Source: Variovorax paradoxus
Lineage (GTDB): Bacteria; Pseudomonadota; Gammaproteobacteria; Burkholderiales; Burkholderiaceae_C
DNA length: 64,000 nucleotides
Assembly (NCBI RefSeq): GCF_029919115.1
Contig: NZ_CP123990.1
Coordinates: 868,001-932,000, forward strand
Direction: 5' to 3'
Part shown: one piece after another, positions 9,461-22,891 of the stretch
Layout of the letters: every line of letters starts with the position of its first letter
Position numbering within the stretch: the first letter of the stretch is position 1
Program-made: the position numbers and the translations under genes
The notes under the pieces: generated by a model
Seen by the model: the letters and a program-made list of their open reading frames with translations, nothing else
Told to the model about the DNA's origin: nothing
Databases searched by the model: none

Positions 9461-10960
9461 ATGATGTTCAAAGTCGAGGGACACACGCTTCGTTCCTATC
9501 TCTTCGCATTCGGTCTGGCCTGCTCGGCCACCGCGGGCTTCCTGCCGGCAACGTCGGCCAACGCTCAGGCGCCCCAGACACCGCAAGCGCGCGGGCTGCC
9601 CGATTTCGCCGATCTCGTGGAGCAGGTGGGGCCTGCCGTGGTCGGTATTCGCACGGTCGAGAAAGTGTCCACCCGCAGCGGTGGTGGAGAAATGGACGAG
9701 GAAATGCAGGAGTTCTTCCGGCGTTTCTTCGGACAGCCGCTGCCGGGCAACCCGCGGCCGGGCCCGCGCCCGAACCGCCCTCAGCAGCCCCAGGAAGAAG
9801 AGCGCCCGCGCGGCGTGGGCTCGGGCTTCATCCTGACTGCGGACGGCTATGTCATGACCAATGCCCACGTGATCGAGGATGCGTCGGAGATCCTGGTCAC
9901 CCTCACCGACAAGCGCGAGTTCAAGGCCAAGCTCATCGGCGCCGACAAGCGCAGCGACGTCGCCGTGGTCAAGATCGAGGCAACCGGCCTGCCGGTAGTG
10001 AAGGTCGGCGACATCTCGCGGCTGCGCGTCGGCGAATGGGTGATGGCCATCGGCTCGCCTTTCGGCCTTGAGAACACCGTGACCGCCGGCATCGTGAGCG
10101 CGAAGCAGCGTGACACCGGCGACCTGGTGCCGCTCATCCAGACGGACGTTGCCATCAACCCCGGCAACTCCGGAGGACCGCTTATCAACCTGCGCGGCGA
10201 GGTGGTCGGCATCAACAGCCAGATCTACTCGCGCTCGGGTGGCTACATGGGCATTTCGTTCTCGATTCCCATCGACGAGGCGATTCGCGTCAGCGACCAG
10301 TTGCGCGCCACGGGCCGCGTTTCGCGCGGCCTGATCGGCGTGACCATCGGCTCGGTGTCGAAGGACGTGGCCGAGTCCCTTGGCCTGGGCAAGGCGCGCG
10401 GCGCCGTGGTGAGCAGCGTGGTGCCGGGCTCGGCAGCCGACAAGGCCGGCGTGCGCGAAGGCGACATCATCACCAAGTACGGCGACAAGGTCATCGAAAC
10501 GCCGAGCGATCTCTCGCGCTCGGTCGCCAGCACCAAGCCGGGCGTCAAGAGCACGCTGACCGTGTTCCGCAACGGCAGTTCGCGTGAACTTTCGATCACC
10601 GTTGCGGAGGGCGATCCGGAAGCCAAGCCTTCGAGCAAGCGCCAGTCGGATCGCGAGGAACCGCAAGCCAAGCCGTCGTCCACGGCCGGAAAGTCGATCG
10701 GCCTGGTGGTCAGCGACCTGACCGACGCGCAGAAGAAAGAGCTCAAGGCGCGCGGCGTGCGCATTGACGCGGCGACCGATGCCGCCGCACGGGCCGGTTT
10801 GCGCGAGGGCGACGTGATCCTCTCGGTCGGCAACATCGAAGTGACAAGCGTCAAGGAATTCGAGTCCGCCCTGGCCAAGGCCGACAAGAACAAGCCGCTC
10901 AGCGTGCTGTTCCGCCGTGGCGAGTGGGCGCAATATGCCCTGATCCGACCCGCACGCTGA
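9461..10960 (+). CDS. degP: Periplasmic serine protease DegP/MucD
   Basis: HtrA-family protease of 499 residues (or 498 from the second ATG at 9464). It has a signal peptide ending SANAQA, a trypsin-like domain with His136 (TNAHVI), Asp166 (RSDVAVV) and Ser237 (GNSGGPL), and two PDZ domains in the C-terminal half (about 290-385 and 405-495). It degrades or refolds damaged envelope proteins. As the last gene of the rpoE cluster it carries out the stress output. Confidence 0.96.
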   Translation: MMFKVEGHTLRSYLFAFGLACSATAGFLPATSANAQAPQTPQARGLPDFADLVEQVGPAVVGIRTVEKVSTRSGGGEMDEEMQEFFRRFFGQPLPGNPRPGPRPNRPQQPQEEERPRGVGSGFILTADGYVMTNAHVIEDASEILVTLTDKREFKAKLIGADKRSDVAVVKIEATGLPVVKVGDISRLRVGEWVMAIGSPFGLENTVTAGIVSAKQRDTGDLVPLIQTDVAINPGNSGGPLINLRGEVVGINSQIYSRSGGYMGISFSIPIDEAIRVSDQLRATGRVSRGLIGVTIGSVSKDVAESLGLGKARGAVVSSVVPGSAADKAGVREGDIITKYGDKVIETPSDLSRSVASTKPGVKSTLTVFRNGSSRELSITVAEGDPEAKPSSKRQSDREEPQAKPSSTAGKSIGLVVSDLTDAQKKELKARGVRIDAATDAAARAGLREGDVILSVGNIEVTSVKEFESALAKADKNKPLSVLFRRGEWAQYALIRPAR

Positions 10961-10979
10961 ACTGGCGCTGCCGTCAAGT

Positions 10980-11015
10980 GGCCCCACCCGACAGTCGGGT
11001 TTGGGGCCTTTTTTT
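10980..11015 (+). terminator. Rho-independent terminator after degP
   Basis: A GC-rich hairpin built from GGCCCCA...TGGGGCC with an inner CCCGAC/GTCGGG pairing is followed by seven T (11009-11015). It begins 20 bp after the degP stop and closes the rpoE-degP transcript. Confidence 0.9.
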
Positions 11016-11395
11016 GAGGTCTTTGCCACGGTCGGAAGCCCGCTTCAAAAAATTTTTTGGGCCGGGGAGAGTCGTTATTATGTTGGTGTTCACTAACTTT
11101 CCAATGGGCTTAGGACGGTTTTCGGTAGAATAGGAGCCAGCGGGCGGTGGGCCCATGCATAAGGAAGGTGAATTCCTTCACGATGCGAGATGTCAGACAG
11201 CAGTCCACCGCTGCTCCACAGATCGCCCACAAGTTGTTCATCGAGTGCTCCACCGATCTTGTGGATAAGTTGTTTATATCTTTCATGTTGTGGACCCGCA
11301 ACGACCCGTTTTGACCCTGTCCCCGGATGTACGTGCCTCCCTTTTTGCCTACAATGAAGTTCCAACTACTGCAGTTGCCATTGCTTGTTGGTTCA
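11016..11395. other. Non-coding stretch between degP and lepA
   Basis: No convincing gene is seen on either strand; the short open frames present have no family character. The stretch is less GC-rich than its surroundings. It contains a small hairpin (GTGAA/TTCAC near 11169-11182) and a DnaA-box cluster. TACAAT at 11350-11355 could be a -10 element, though its -35 is poor. If used, it would give a short RNA of about 65 nt ending at the terminator at 11426. Confidence 0.5.
11260..11268 (-). promoter_or_regulatory. Perfect DnaA-box nonamer
   Basis: The plus strand reads TGTGGATAA, the complement of the consensus TTATCCACA. Weaker relatives lie close by: TGCTCCACA at 11212-11220, TCGCCCACA at 11222-11230 and TGTGGACCC at 11290-11298. 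There is no dnaA or dnaN gene nearby, so this is not the usual origin context. One exact nonamer can occur by chance; the clustering is what makes it notable. Confidence 0.5.
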
Positions 11396-11426
11396 GGGCG
11401 CGTCTCCAGAAGACGCGCCCTTTTTT
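11396..11426 (+). terminator. Intrinsic terminator 55 bp upstream of lepA
   Basis: The perfect 10-bp stem GGGCGCGTCT/AGACGCGCCC (11396-11405 with 11411-11420) has a CCAGA loop and is followed by six T. Because it precedes lepA and follows the degP terminator by 380 bp, something must be transcribed into it: a small RNA or an attenuated lepA leader. Confidence 0.88.
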
Positions 11427-11481
11427 CTTGCCTGTCGCACTCTGCGCACGAGCCAATTCAAGTACTTAAGCGTTCCCGTTG

Positions 11482-13293
<1,812 letters not shown>

Positions 13294-13301
13294 TCTCAAA
13301 A

Positions 13302-14267
13302 ATGGCATTCATCACTACTCTGGTCCTCGCGGCCTTTACCGGTTACGTCGGTGCCTGGTACTTTGGTGCCATCGAAGGCAACTTCGCACTGCTCCTGTTC
13401 TGCGCCACCGTGGTCACCGGGCTCTACTGGCTGGCTGAGCGCTTCTACTTCCTGCCGCGCCGCGAACGCGCCGCCGCCGCGCTCGAGGCTTCGCTGAGCG
13501 AGCGCAACGCCCGTCTGGCGGGCCAGGGCATCACGCAGGTGGACACGGTCGACGCCAAGGCGAGCGAGCGCTTGCTGATGCAGCCGTGGTGGCTCGACTG
13601 GACGGCCGGGCTGTTCCCGGTAATTCTCGTGGTGTTCCTGCTGCGCTCGTTCCTGTACGAGCCCTTCAAGATTCCATCGGGTTCGATGATGCCGACGCTG
13701 CTCACCGGCGACCTGATCCTGGTCAACAAGTTCACCTACGGGCTTCGCCTGCCGGTCATCAATACCAAGATCACCGACGGCACCCCGCTGGCGCGCGGCG
13801 ACGTGGTGGTCTTCCGCTATCCGCCCAAGCCGAGCATGGACTACATCAAGCGCGTGGTCGGCATCCCGGGCGACGAAGTGGCCTACCTGAACAAGAAGCT
13901 CACGATCAACGGCCAGCCGGTGTCCAAGAATCCGCTGCCCGACTACCTCGATGGCGATTCGATGCGCCTGCTCAAGCAGTTCACCGAAGACCTGGGTGGC
14001 AAGCAGCACAGGCTGCTCAACGACGATGCCGGTCCGGCTTTCGTTCAGGGCGCCACCGACTTCCCATTTCGCGAAAACTGCCGCTACTCCGTCGAAGGCG
14101 TGGTTTGCAAGGTACCTGCCGGCAATTACTTCATGATGGGCGACAACCGCGATAATTCGGCGGACTCCCGGTTCTGGGGTTTCGTGCCGGACAAGAACAT
14201 CGTGGGCAGGGCGTTCTTTGTGTGGATGAACTTCGGCGATCTGGGTCGCATCGGTCCATTTCAATAA
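13302..14267 (+). CDS. lepB: Signal peptidase I
   Basis: The 321-residue inner membrane protease removes Sec and Tat signal peptides. Two N-terminal membrane regions (about 3-20 and 27-45) and a third hydrophobic segment near 103-117 precede the catalytic Ser128 (PSGSMMPTL). The general base is Lys183 (YIKRVVGIPGD), and GDNRDNSADSR forms box E. Confidence 0.96.
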   Translation: MAFITTLVLAAFTGYVGAWYFGAIEGNFALLLFCATVVTGLYWLAERFYFLPRRERAAAALEASLSERNARLAGQGITQVDTVDAKASERLLMQPWWLDWTAGLFPVILVVFLLRSFLYEPFKIPSGSMMPTLLTGDLILVNKFTYGLRLPVINTKITDGTPLARGDVVVFRYPPKPSMDYIKRVVGIPGDEVAYLNKKLTINGQPVSKNPLPDYLDGDSMRLLKQFTEDLGGKQHRLLNDDAGPAFVQGATDFPFRENCRYSVEGVVCKVPAGNYFMMGDNRDNSADSRFWGFVPDKNIVGRAFFVWMNFGDLGRIGPFQ

Positions 14268-14298
14268 GTAAACAGCATTGTTCGAGGGGTAAGAGGGC

Positions 14299-14667
14299 AT
14301 GAGAACAAATCGGTCCATCCGCAGCAGGGCCGCGCACCAGCGCGGCATCTCGTTCATCGGTCTTGTGTTTGTCGCCGCGGTGCTGGGGTGCCTGGGCGTG
14401 GTCATCGCGCAGGTCATTCCGACACTGATCGAATACCAGGCCATCGACAAGGCCGCCAACAAGGCCAAGGAAGGCACCACCGTGCCCGAAGTGCGCGCCA
14501 TCTTCGACCGGGCCCAAGCCATCGACGACTTCAAGTCCGTCTCGGGCAAGGACCTCGACATCAAGAAGGTCGGCGACAAGGTCGTCGTGTCGTATGCCTA
14601 CGAGCGGGAGATTCCGCTGTTCGGCCCGGCCTACCTGGTGCTCAAGTACAAAGGCGAGACCCGCTGA
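14299..14667 (+). CDS. DUF4845 membrane protein
   Basis: The 122-residue protein has a basic N-terminus with a pilin-like [20 protein letters not shown] hydrophobic helix (about residues 16-40) and a small soluble domain. DUF4845 proteins are regularly found between lepB and rnc in beta- and gammaproteobacteria; their role is not known. The coding sequence ends 17 bp before the rnc start. Confidence 0.88.
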   Translation: MRTNRSIRSRAAHQRGISFIGLVFVAAVLGCLGVVIAQVIPTLIEYQAIDKAANKAKEGTTVPEVRAIFDRAQAIDDFKSVSGKDLDIKKVGDKVVVSYAYEREIPLFGPAYLVLKYKGETR

Positions 14668-14684
14668 ACGCGGCGACACGCAAG

Positions 14685-15371
14685 GTGGACGGCGGCCTCG
14701 TAGCGCTGCAGGAGCGCCTCAAGCATTCGTTCTCCGACACGCGGCTGCTTCAGCTCGCGCTCACGCACCGCAGTTTTTCGGCTGACCACAACGAGCGCCT
14801 GGAGTTTCTCGGCGACTCGGTGCTCAACCTCGCCGTTTCGCACCTGCTCTACACCCGCCTGTCGGCCTTGCCCGAAGGCGATCTGTCGCGCGTGCGGGCC
14901 AACCTGGTCAAGCAAGACACGCTGCACCGCCTGGCACTCGAGCTGCAGCTGTCGCCGCTGCTTCGGCTCGGGGAAGGCGAAGCGCGTTCCGGCGGGCCCA
15001 ACCGGCCTTCGATCCTGGCCGATGCGCTTGAAGCGCTGATCGGTGCGGTCTACCTCGACGCGGGCTTTGCGGCCGCCGAGGCGCTGGTGCGCCGGCTCTA
15101 TGAATCCGTGGAGATCAATCCGCGCATGGAAGCAGCCGCCAAGGACCCGAAGACCGAATTGCAGGAATGGCTCCAGGGCCACAAAATGAAGTTGCCGGTG
15201 TACCGCGTAGCGGCCACGCTCGGCGCCGCGCACAAACAGACTTTCGATGTCGAGTGCGAGGTGCCGGAGCTGGGCCTGCGCGAACGCGGCATCGGTGGCT
15301 CGCGCCGCGCCGGCGAGCAGGCTGCCGCGGCGGCCATGTTGATCCGGCTCAAGGCACGCGGGGCCGCGTGA
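14685..15371 (+). CDS. rnc: Ribonuclease III
   Basis: RNase III cuts double-stranded RNA in rRNA processing and mRNA turnover. The 228-residue product has the signature [13 protein letters not shown] with the catalytic acidic residues, and a C-terminal double-stranded RNA-binding domain (about 155-225). The GTG at 14685 is chosen: no ATG fits, and this start gives normal length. era follows after 7 bp, the common rnc-era operon. Confidence 0.94.
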   Translation: MDGGLVALQERLKHSFSDTRLLQLALTHRSFSADHNERLEFLGDSVLNLAVSHLLYTRLSALPEGDLSRVRANLVKQDTLHRLALELQLSPLLRLGEGEARSGGPNRPSILADALEALIGAVYLDAGFAAAEALVRRLYESVEINPRMEAAAKDPKTELQEWLQGHKMKLPVYRVAATLGAAHKQTFDVECEVPELGLRERGIGGSRRAGEQAAAAAMLIRLKARGAA

Positions 15372-15378
15372 AACCAGA

Positions 15379-16347
15379 ATGAACGACGCTATAAATTCAG
15401 CAGCAGAAAACCCCGAAGACGCAGCGGGCGGAACGGGCACAACAGGGCCCCAGCACTGCGGCCTGGTGGCCATTGTCGGCAAGCCCAACGTGGGCAAGTC
15501 GACGCTGCTCAACGCGCTGGTGGGCCAGAAGATCAGCATCACCTCGCGCAAGGCGCAGACCACGCGGCACCGCATCACGGGCATGCGCACCTTGGGTGCC
15601 ACGCAGTTCGTGTTCGTGGATACGCCGGGTTTCCAGACCCTGCACGCCAATGCGCTGAACAAGTCGCTCAACAAGACCGTGCAGGGCGCGGTCGGCGACG
15701 TGGACCTGATTCTTTTCGTGGTCGAGGCGGGCAGCTTCACGCCGGCCGACGAGCGGGTGCTCAAGCTGCTCGGCAAGGGCATTCCGACCGTGCTCTTGGC
15801 CAACAAGCTCGACAACGTGCACCGCCGCGGCGACATCGCACCCTGGCTGCAGACCATGCAGGCGAAGCACCCCTTTGCCGAGTTCGTGCCGATGTCGGCC
15901 AAGAACCCGAAGGATGTCGAGCGCCTGTTCGGCATCTGTGAAAAATACCTGCCTGAGCAACCCTGGTTCTACGCCGAGGACGAGCTCACCGACCGCAGCG
16001 AGAAATTCCTTGCCGGTGAGCTGGTGCGCGAAAAGCTGTTCCGCCTGACCGGCGACGAACTGCCCTACACCTCGACCGTGATCATCGACAAGTTCGAGGA
16101 AGAGCCGCCGCAGAAAAAGGGCCAGAAGCGCCTGCTGCGCATTGCCGCCACCATCGTGGTGGAGCGCGACGGCCACAAGGCCATGGTCATCGGCGACAAG
16201 GGCGAGCGCATCAAGCGCATCGGCATGGAAACCCGGGTCGAGCTCGAAAAGCTGGCCGATGCCAAGGTTTTTCTCGAACTGTGGGTGAAGGTGCGCTCCG
16301 GCTGGGCCGACGACGAGGCCCGCGTGCGCTCGTTCGGTTACGAATGA
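15379..16347 (+). CDS. era: GTPase Era
   Basis: Era binds the 3' end of 16S rRNA during 30S maturation. The 322-residue product has G1 [10 protein letters not shown]3 DTPGF and G4 NKLD, and a C-terminal KH domain with [11 protein letters not shown]. The N-terminus carries about 28 extra residues ([18 protein letters not shown]) before the G domain, which is common in this group. The next gene, recO, begins 1 bp after the stop. Confidence 0.97.
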   Translation: MNDAINSAAENPEDAAGGTGTTGPQHCGLVAIVGKPNVGKSTLLNALVGQKISITSRKAQTTRHRITGMRTLGATQFVFVDTPGFQTLHANALNKSLNKTVQGAVGDVDLILFVVEAGSFTPADERVLKLLGKGIPTVLLANKLDNVHRRGDIAPWLQTMQAKHPFAEFVPMSAKNPKDVERLFGICEKYLPEQPWFYAEDELTDRSEKFLAGELVREKLFRLTGDELPYTSTVIIDKFEEEPPQKKGQKRLLRIAATIVVERDGHKAMVIGDKGERIKRIGMETRVELEKLADAKVFLELWVKVRSGWADDEARVRSFGYE

Positions 16348-16348
16348 A

Positions 16349-17122
16349 GTGGCAACTGCCCACCGCGTTTCGCATGAACCGGCGTACGTGCTCCATCGCT
16401 ACGACTGGAGCGAGTCGAGCCTGATCCTCGAGGTCTTCACCCGCCACCACGGACGCATCGCGCTCGTGGCCAAGGGGGCGAAGAGGCCGAGCTCCAACTT
16501 CAGGCCCGTGCTGCTGCCTCTGCAGCCGCTGCAGCTCAACTACGGCGGCGACGCCGAGATCCGCACGCTCAAGGGCGCCGAGTGGATGGGCGGCCACGTC
16601 ATGCCGACGGGCGAGGCCCTGCTCTCGGGCTACTACGTCAATGAACTGCTGCTGCGCCTGCTCGCGCGGGACGACGCTCACGAGGCGCTGTTCGACGCCT
16701 ACGCGGGCGTGGTGCAGGTGCTGGCGGGCGACCACGCCGGCGCGCAGGCCGCAACCCAGGCCGCGGCGCTGCGTGCTTTCGAGCTGCTGCTGCTGCGCGA
16801 AGTGGGCCTCTTGCCGTCGCTCGACGCTCAAACCCTCACCCTCGAGCCGCTCGTGGCGGAGGCGCGCTACAGCCTGGTGCCGGAAGCCGGCTTGCGCTTG
16901 GCGGGTGACGGCGAGGCGGCGCTGGCCGGCGCCGACTGGCAATCGCTGCAGGGCGTGCTCGACGACCGCGCCCCCTTCACCGCCACGTTGAGAGAAGTAG
17001 CCACCATGAACGCCGGCAGCAACAGTGCCCTCAGAAACCAGCTGCGCGCCTTGCTCAACTACCATTGCGGTGTGTCCACGCTGCGCACGCGGCAGATGAT
17101 GAGAGATTTGCAAGCCCTATGA
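16349..17122 (+). CDS. recO: DNA repair protein RecO
   Basis: The 257-residue product has the RecO OB-fold start [19 protein letters not shown] with KGAKRPSS. Downstream is the helical domain with [15 protein letters not shown]. RecO helps load RecA onto SSB-coated single-stranded DNA. It uses a GTG start at 16349. The stop overlaps the pdxJ ATG. Confidence 0.94.
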   Translation: MATAHRVSHEPAYVLHRYDWSESSLILEVFTRHHGRIALVAKGAKRPSSNFRPVLLPLQPLQLNYGGDAEIRTLKGAEWMGGHVMPTGEALLSGYYVNELLLRLLARDDAHEALFDAYAGVVQVLAGDHAGAQAATQAAALRAFELLLLREVGLLPSLDAQTLTLEPLVAEARYSLVPEAGLRLAGDGEAALAGADWQSLQGVLDDRAPFTATLREVATMNAGSNSALRNQLRALLNYHCGVSTLRTRQMMRDLQAL

Positions 17123-17883
17123 GCACTCCCGGCCATTCCGCTACGACGTCGCTGTCGGTCAACCTGAACAAGGTGGCCCTTGTGCGCAACACGCGCCACC
17201 TGGGCATCCCGAGCGTGCTCAAGGCCGCCAGCGCCTGCCTTGCCGCCGGGGCGCAGGGCATCACGGTGCATCCGCGGCCGGACGCGCGCCACATCCGCGC
17301 GCACGACGTGAGCGACCTCTCCGCGCTGCTTGCAAAAGACTGGCCGGGCATCGAGTTCAACATCGAAGGCAATCCGTTCCACAACCTGATGGACTTCGTG
17401 CGCGAGCTCAAGCCGCACCAGGCCACTTTTGTGCCCGACAGCGAATCGCAATCGACCAGCGACCACGGCTGGAGCTTCCCGGAAGACGCCGAGCGCCTGC
17501 GCCCTTTGATTGCCGAGGCCAAGGCCCTGGGCGTCCGCGTGAGCCTGTTCATGGACCCGATCCCCGAGATGATGGCTGCGGTGAAGGCCGTGGGCGCCGA
17601 CCGCGTGGAGCTGTACACCGAAGGCTATGCCGCATCGCGCGGCACTTCGAACGAGGCGGCCGTGCTTGCGCGCTACGTCGAATCGGCGCGTGCGGCGCAG
17701 GCCGCGGGTCTCGGCGTCAACGCGGGCCATGACCTGAGCCGCGACAACCTGACGGCTTTCCTGCGTGCCGTGCGCGGCGTTCAGGAGGTCTCGATCGGCC
17801 ACGCCTTCATCGCCGATGCGCTCGAATTGGGCTACGCAGCCACCACGCGGGAGTACCTGCGCTGCATCGACGAAGCCAAGTGA
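17119..17883 (+). CDS. pdxJ: Pyridoxine 5'-phosphate synthase
   Basis: PdxJ condenses 3-amino-1-hydroxyacetone phosphate with deoxyxylulose phosphate in vitamin B6 synthesis. The 254-residue product has [14 protein letters not shown] near the start, [13 protein letters not shown], and C-terminal [14 protein letters not shown] and [13 protein letters not shown]. The ATG overlaps the recO stop (ATGA). The recO-pdxJ-acpS order is conserved in proteobacteria. Confidence 0.97.
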   Translation: MSTPGHSATTSLSVNLNKVALVRNTRHLGIPSVLKAASACLAAGAQGITVHPRPDARHIRAHDVSDLSALLAKDWPGIEFNIEGNPFHNLMDFVRELKPHQATFVPDSESQSTSDHGWSFPEDAERLRPLIAEAKALGVRVSLFMDPIPEMMAAVKAVGADRVELYTEGYAASRGTSNEAAVLARYVESARAAQAAGLGVNAGHDLSRDNLTAFLRAVRGVQEVSIGHAFIADALELGYAATTREYLRCIDEAK

Positions 17884-17896
17884 GCGCTCCAGCGGC

Positions 17897-18298
17897 ATGA
17901 TCTACGGCATTGGTACCGATATCTGCGATCTGCGTCGCATCGCTGCGACCTTCGAGCGCCAGGGCGAGCGCTTTGCCCACCGGGTGCTCAGCGATGCCGA
18001 GTTCGCGGTGTGGAAGGCCCGCAGCGAGCGCTGGCCCAAGCGCGGCTTGAGCTATCTGGCTACCCGCTTTTCCGCCAAGGAGGCCTTCAGCAAGGCCATC
18101 GGCCTGGGCATGCGCATGCCGATGACCTGGCGCCTGTGCGAGATTGCGAACCTGCGCAGCGGCAAGCCCGTCATCGTGCTGCATGGTGAGCTCAAGGAGT
18201 GGTTCGAGGCCAAAGGCCTCACGGCGCACGTGACGGTGACCGACGAAACCGAATATGCCGCGAGCTTCGTGGTGGTCGAATACAAGAACGAGGCATGA
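17897..18298 (+). CDS. acpS: Holo-ACP synthase
   Basis: The 133-residue enzyme transfers 4'-phosphopantetheine from CoA to acyl carrier protein. It starts [15 protein letters not shown] and contains the [12 protein letters not shown] motif with metal-binding acidic residues. The stop overlaps the nagZ ATG by ATGA. Confidence 0.96.
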   Translation: MIYGIGTDICDLRRIAATFERQGERFAHRVLSDAEFAVWKARSERWPKRGLSYLATRFSAKEAFSKAIGLGMRMPMTWRLCEIANLRSGKPVIVLHGELKEWFEAKGLTAHVTVTDETEYAASFVVVEYKNEA

Positions 18299-19398
18299 CC
18301 CTGGCAACGACAACCCATCACGCGCCGCTGATCATCGATGTGGCGGGCACGGAACTCAATGATGCGGATCGCCGCCGGGTAGCAAACCCCTTGGTCGGTG
18401 GCGTGATCCATTTCGCCCGCAACTGGCGGGACCGCGCGCAAATGACCGCGCTCAATGCAGAGTTGAAGGCCATCCGCCCCGATCTACTGATCTGTGTCGA
18501 CCACGAAGGCGGCCGCGTTCAGCGGTTTCGCACCGACGGCTTCACGCGACTGTCTTCGATGCGCGCCCTGGGCGAGCTGTGGATGCGCGATGCGATGCGC
18601 GCCACGCAGGCCGCAACGGCAACGGGCCAGGTGCTTGCGGCCGAGTTGCGCGCCTGCGGCGTCGACTTCAGCTTTGCGCCGGTGCTTGACCTCGACCACG
18701 GCGGCAGCAGCGTGATCGGCGACCGCAGCTTTCACCGCGACCCGCGCGTGGTGGCGCTGCTGGCCAAAAGCGTGATGCACGGCATGCTGCAGATGGGCAT
18801 GCGCAACTGCGGCAAGCACTTTCCGGGACATGGCTTCGTCACTGCCGATTCGCATGTCGAGATTCCGGTCGACCGCCGCGGCCTGAAGGCGATCCTGGAG
18901 GACGACGCACGGCCGTTCGACTGGCTGTCGGGCGCGCTCACGGCCGTGATGCCGGCGCACGTGATCTATCCGAAAGTCGACAAGAGACCCGCGGGCTTTT
19001 CGTCCAAATGGCTGAAAGACATCCTGCGCACCCGGCTGGCCTTCGACGGCGCTATCTTCAGCGACGACCTGAGCATGGAAGCCGGGCGCTACATCGGCGG
19101 AGAACTGCTGAGCTATGCCGATGCCGCACTGGCAGCCCTCGATGCAGGTTGCGATCTGGCGATGTTGTGCAACCAGAGCATCGGCGAGGGCCGGCCGCTC
19201 GACGAACTGCTCGATGATTTCGGCGCCGCGGCCAAGGCACGGCGTTGGCAGCCGGATGCAAGGAGCGAAGCGCGCAGGCGGGCGCTTCTTCCCGATGCAC
19301 CGCAAGTCGACTGGAATACGCTGACCGATTCGACAGGCTACAGGCAGGCAAGGCAAGTGCTGGCAAAGGCCGACCTCGCCATGCCGCACAGCGCCTGA
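18295..19398 (+). CDS. nagZ: Beta-N-acetylhexosaminidase NagZ
   Basis: NagZ (glycoside hydrolase family 3) removes GlcNAc from muropeptides during cytoplasmic cell wall recycling. The 367-residue product has [12 protein letters not shown], the catalytic [15 protein letters not shown] loop, and the nucleophile Asp in [10 protein letters not shown]. It is the last gene of the long plus-strand run and converges on the metallopeptidase gene 6 bp later. Confidence 0.96.
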   Translation: MTLATTTHHAPLIIDVAGTELNDADRRRVANPLVGGVIHFARNWRDRAQMTALNAELKAIRPDLLICVDHEGGRVQRFRTDGFTRLSSMRALGELWMRDAMRATQAATATGQVLAAELRACGVDFSFAPVLDLDHGGSSVIGDRSFHRDPRVVALLAKSVMHGMLQMGMRNCGKHFPGHGFVTADSHVEIPVDRRGLKAILEDDARPFDWLSGALTAVMPAHVIYPKVDKRPAGFSSKWLKDILRTRLAFDGAIFSDDLSMEAGRYIGGELLSYADAALAALDAGCDLAMLCNQSIGEGRPLDELLDDFGAAAKARRWQPDARSEARRRALLPDAPQVDWNTLTDSTGYRQARQVLAKADLAMPHSA

Positions 19399-19404
19399 GG
19401 CTCG

Positions 19405-19944
19405 CTACGGCGCCTTGCCCGGAGCCGAATGCGGCAGCGAGTTCGTCCATAAACGCTCGCCGCCCGAATCCAGGTGCGTCAGGTACAGCCGGACATCGAA
19501 TTCCAGCCGGTGGTAGCTGGGCTCCATGTGCTCGCAGAGCGCATAGAAGCTCTTGTCATGGTCGCGCTCCTTCATGTGCGCGAGCTCGTGGACCACGATC
19601 ATGCGCAGCCACTCGAGCGGCACCTCCTTGAACAGGGTCGCCACGCGAATTTCGCGCTTGGTCTTGAGCTTGCTGCCCTGTACGCGTGAAACCGTGGTGT
19701 GCGTGCCGAGCGCATTGCGGATCACGTGCAGCTTGCTGTCGAATGCCACCTTGGAGAGCGGCGGCGCCTTGCGCATGAAGTCGCTCTTGAGCTCGCTCAC
19801 GTATTCGTAAAGCGCACGGTCCGTCTGCACTTCATGCATGGGGCCGGGGTAGCGGCTGCGCAGCAACGGCGCGAGTCCTTCGGTTTCGACCAGTTGCCGG
19901 ACCTGGGCCAGCAGCGTGGGCGGATACCCCGCGAGATACTTCAT
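19405..19944 (-). CDS. YgjP-like zinc metallopeptidase
   Basis: The 179-residue cytoplasmic protein has the zincin motif VVHELAHMKERDH (HELAH with a downstream His) and ends in a short family-typical tail (FDVRLYLTHLDSG). It resembles the YgjP/DUF45, SprT-like peptidases. The start ATG overlaps the stop of the upstream Hsp70-like gene (ATGA), so the two are translationally coupled. Its substrate is unknown. Confidence 0.85.
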   Translation of the reverse strand: MKYLAGYPPTLLAQVRQLVETEGLAPLLRSRYPGPMHEVQTDRALYEYVSELKSDFMRKAPPLSKVAFDSKLHVIRNALGTHTTVSRVQGSKLKTKREIRVATLFKEVPLEWLRMIVVHELAHMKERDHDKSFYALCEHMEPSYHRLEFDVRLYLTHLDSGGERLWTNSLPHSAPGKAP

Positions 19945-21205
19945 GCAGCTGAGCCGGCGCAGGCGAGCCCGGTGGCCACGCCACCGAACAGGTCGCCCTC
20001 GACGAGCGTCACGCCGGCGAAGCTCTTGCGCAAGGCCTGCTGGAATGGCCGCAGGGCCGAAGAGCCGCCGGTCAGGTAGATGGCATCGAGATCGCCGCTG
20101 CGCAGCCCGGCGCGCTTGACACAGGCGTGCGCGCAGGCAATCACGCTTTCGAGCAGCGGCGCGAGTTGCTGCGTCATGTCGGCAGGCGAGAGCGATGCGG
20201 CCAGGCCTGGCCCGGCGCACGACAGGTCGATGGCGGTGGGCGCATCGTTGACCGAAGTGTCGATTTTTGCCTGCTCCACTTCACTGGCAATGCGGTGTCC
20301 GTGCCGTTCTTCGAGCACCGCCATCAACCGGTCGTGCAGCCGCACATCGCTGTAGCTCGTGCGCAGGTCTTTCGCCTGCCGCACCGCCTTGGCGGCATAC
20401 AGCCAGTTGATCAGGTGCCAGGACGAAAGCTCGAAGAACACCTTGCTCGGAACCTCGCGCCCCTGCGGCCCCGTGTGGCGAAAGCCGAATTCCGGCATGA
20501 CGCGGTCGAGGTTCAGGCGCTGGTCGAAGTCGGTGCCGCCGATGTGCACGCCGCTGGTGGCCAACACGTCGTCACTGCGGTCTTCGCGCGCGGCGCGGTC
20601 GGGGCCGACCCGCACCACGGTGAAGTCGGAAGTGCCGCCGCCCACGTCGACGATCAGCACCAGGGACTCTTTCGTGATGCGCTGCTCGTAGTCGAAGGCG
20701 GCCGCAATCGGTTCGAGCTGAAAAGCGATGTCGCGAAACCCTGCCGCGCGCGCCGCGTGGCGCAGGCTTTCTTCCGCGCGCTCGTCCCGCTTCGAATCGT
20801 CGTCGACAAAATGAACCGGGCGGCCGATGACAACGCGCTCGGGCACCCCGCCCAGTTCACGGCCGGCCCGCGCGGCCAGCTCGCGCAAGAAGCGGGCGAT
20901 GATGTCCTCGAAGCTCACGAGCCCGTCGTAGATGGCCGTTTTTTCCTGCATCAGCGCGCTGCCGAGCAGGCTCTTCAGCGAACGCATCAGGCGGCCTTCG
21001 ACACCCGCGAGGTAGAGCGCAACCGCATCGCGGCCGAAGTGCGTGGTGCGGTCTTCGGCGTTGAAGAAGATTGCGGTGGGCAGCGTGGTGGCCGCACCTT
21101 CGATGGGCAGCAGTCGGGCCACGCCGTCGACCCGGCAGGCCACGGCGGAATTGGAGGTGCCGAAGTCGATGCCGATCGTCGGCAGCGACGACGGTAACTT
21201 CACGC

Positions 21206-21209
<4 letters not shown>
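19941..21209 (-). CDS. Hsp70-like ATPase (YegD type)
   Basis: The 422-residue protein has the actin-like ATPase phosphate loops [13 protein letters not shown] and [13 protein letters not shown], and the late motif [13 protein letters not shown]. It ends with the nucleotide-binding domain and lacks the substrate-binding domain of true DnaK. This is as in YegD-type chaperone relatives. The start is TTG at 21209, overlapping the lysS stop; GTG at 21203 is an alternative. An AGGGA lies just upstream. Confidence 0.88.
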
Positions 21210-22768
<1,559 letters not shown>

Positions 22769-22891
22769 GGAAAGCGGAGGAGGGCGCAACGGGAGCGTGC
22801 GCAACCCGCCATTTTAGCCGATAGGGTTCGAATGGAACCGGCCCCGAGTGCCCGCCAATCCTGCGCGATATGCTATTAAAAAGGTAGCGAA

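Noticed and set aside
22871..22888. GCTATT...GGTAGC palindrome beside the LON-domain gene
   Set aside because: Too short and imperfect to call a mobile or repeat element from one copy.
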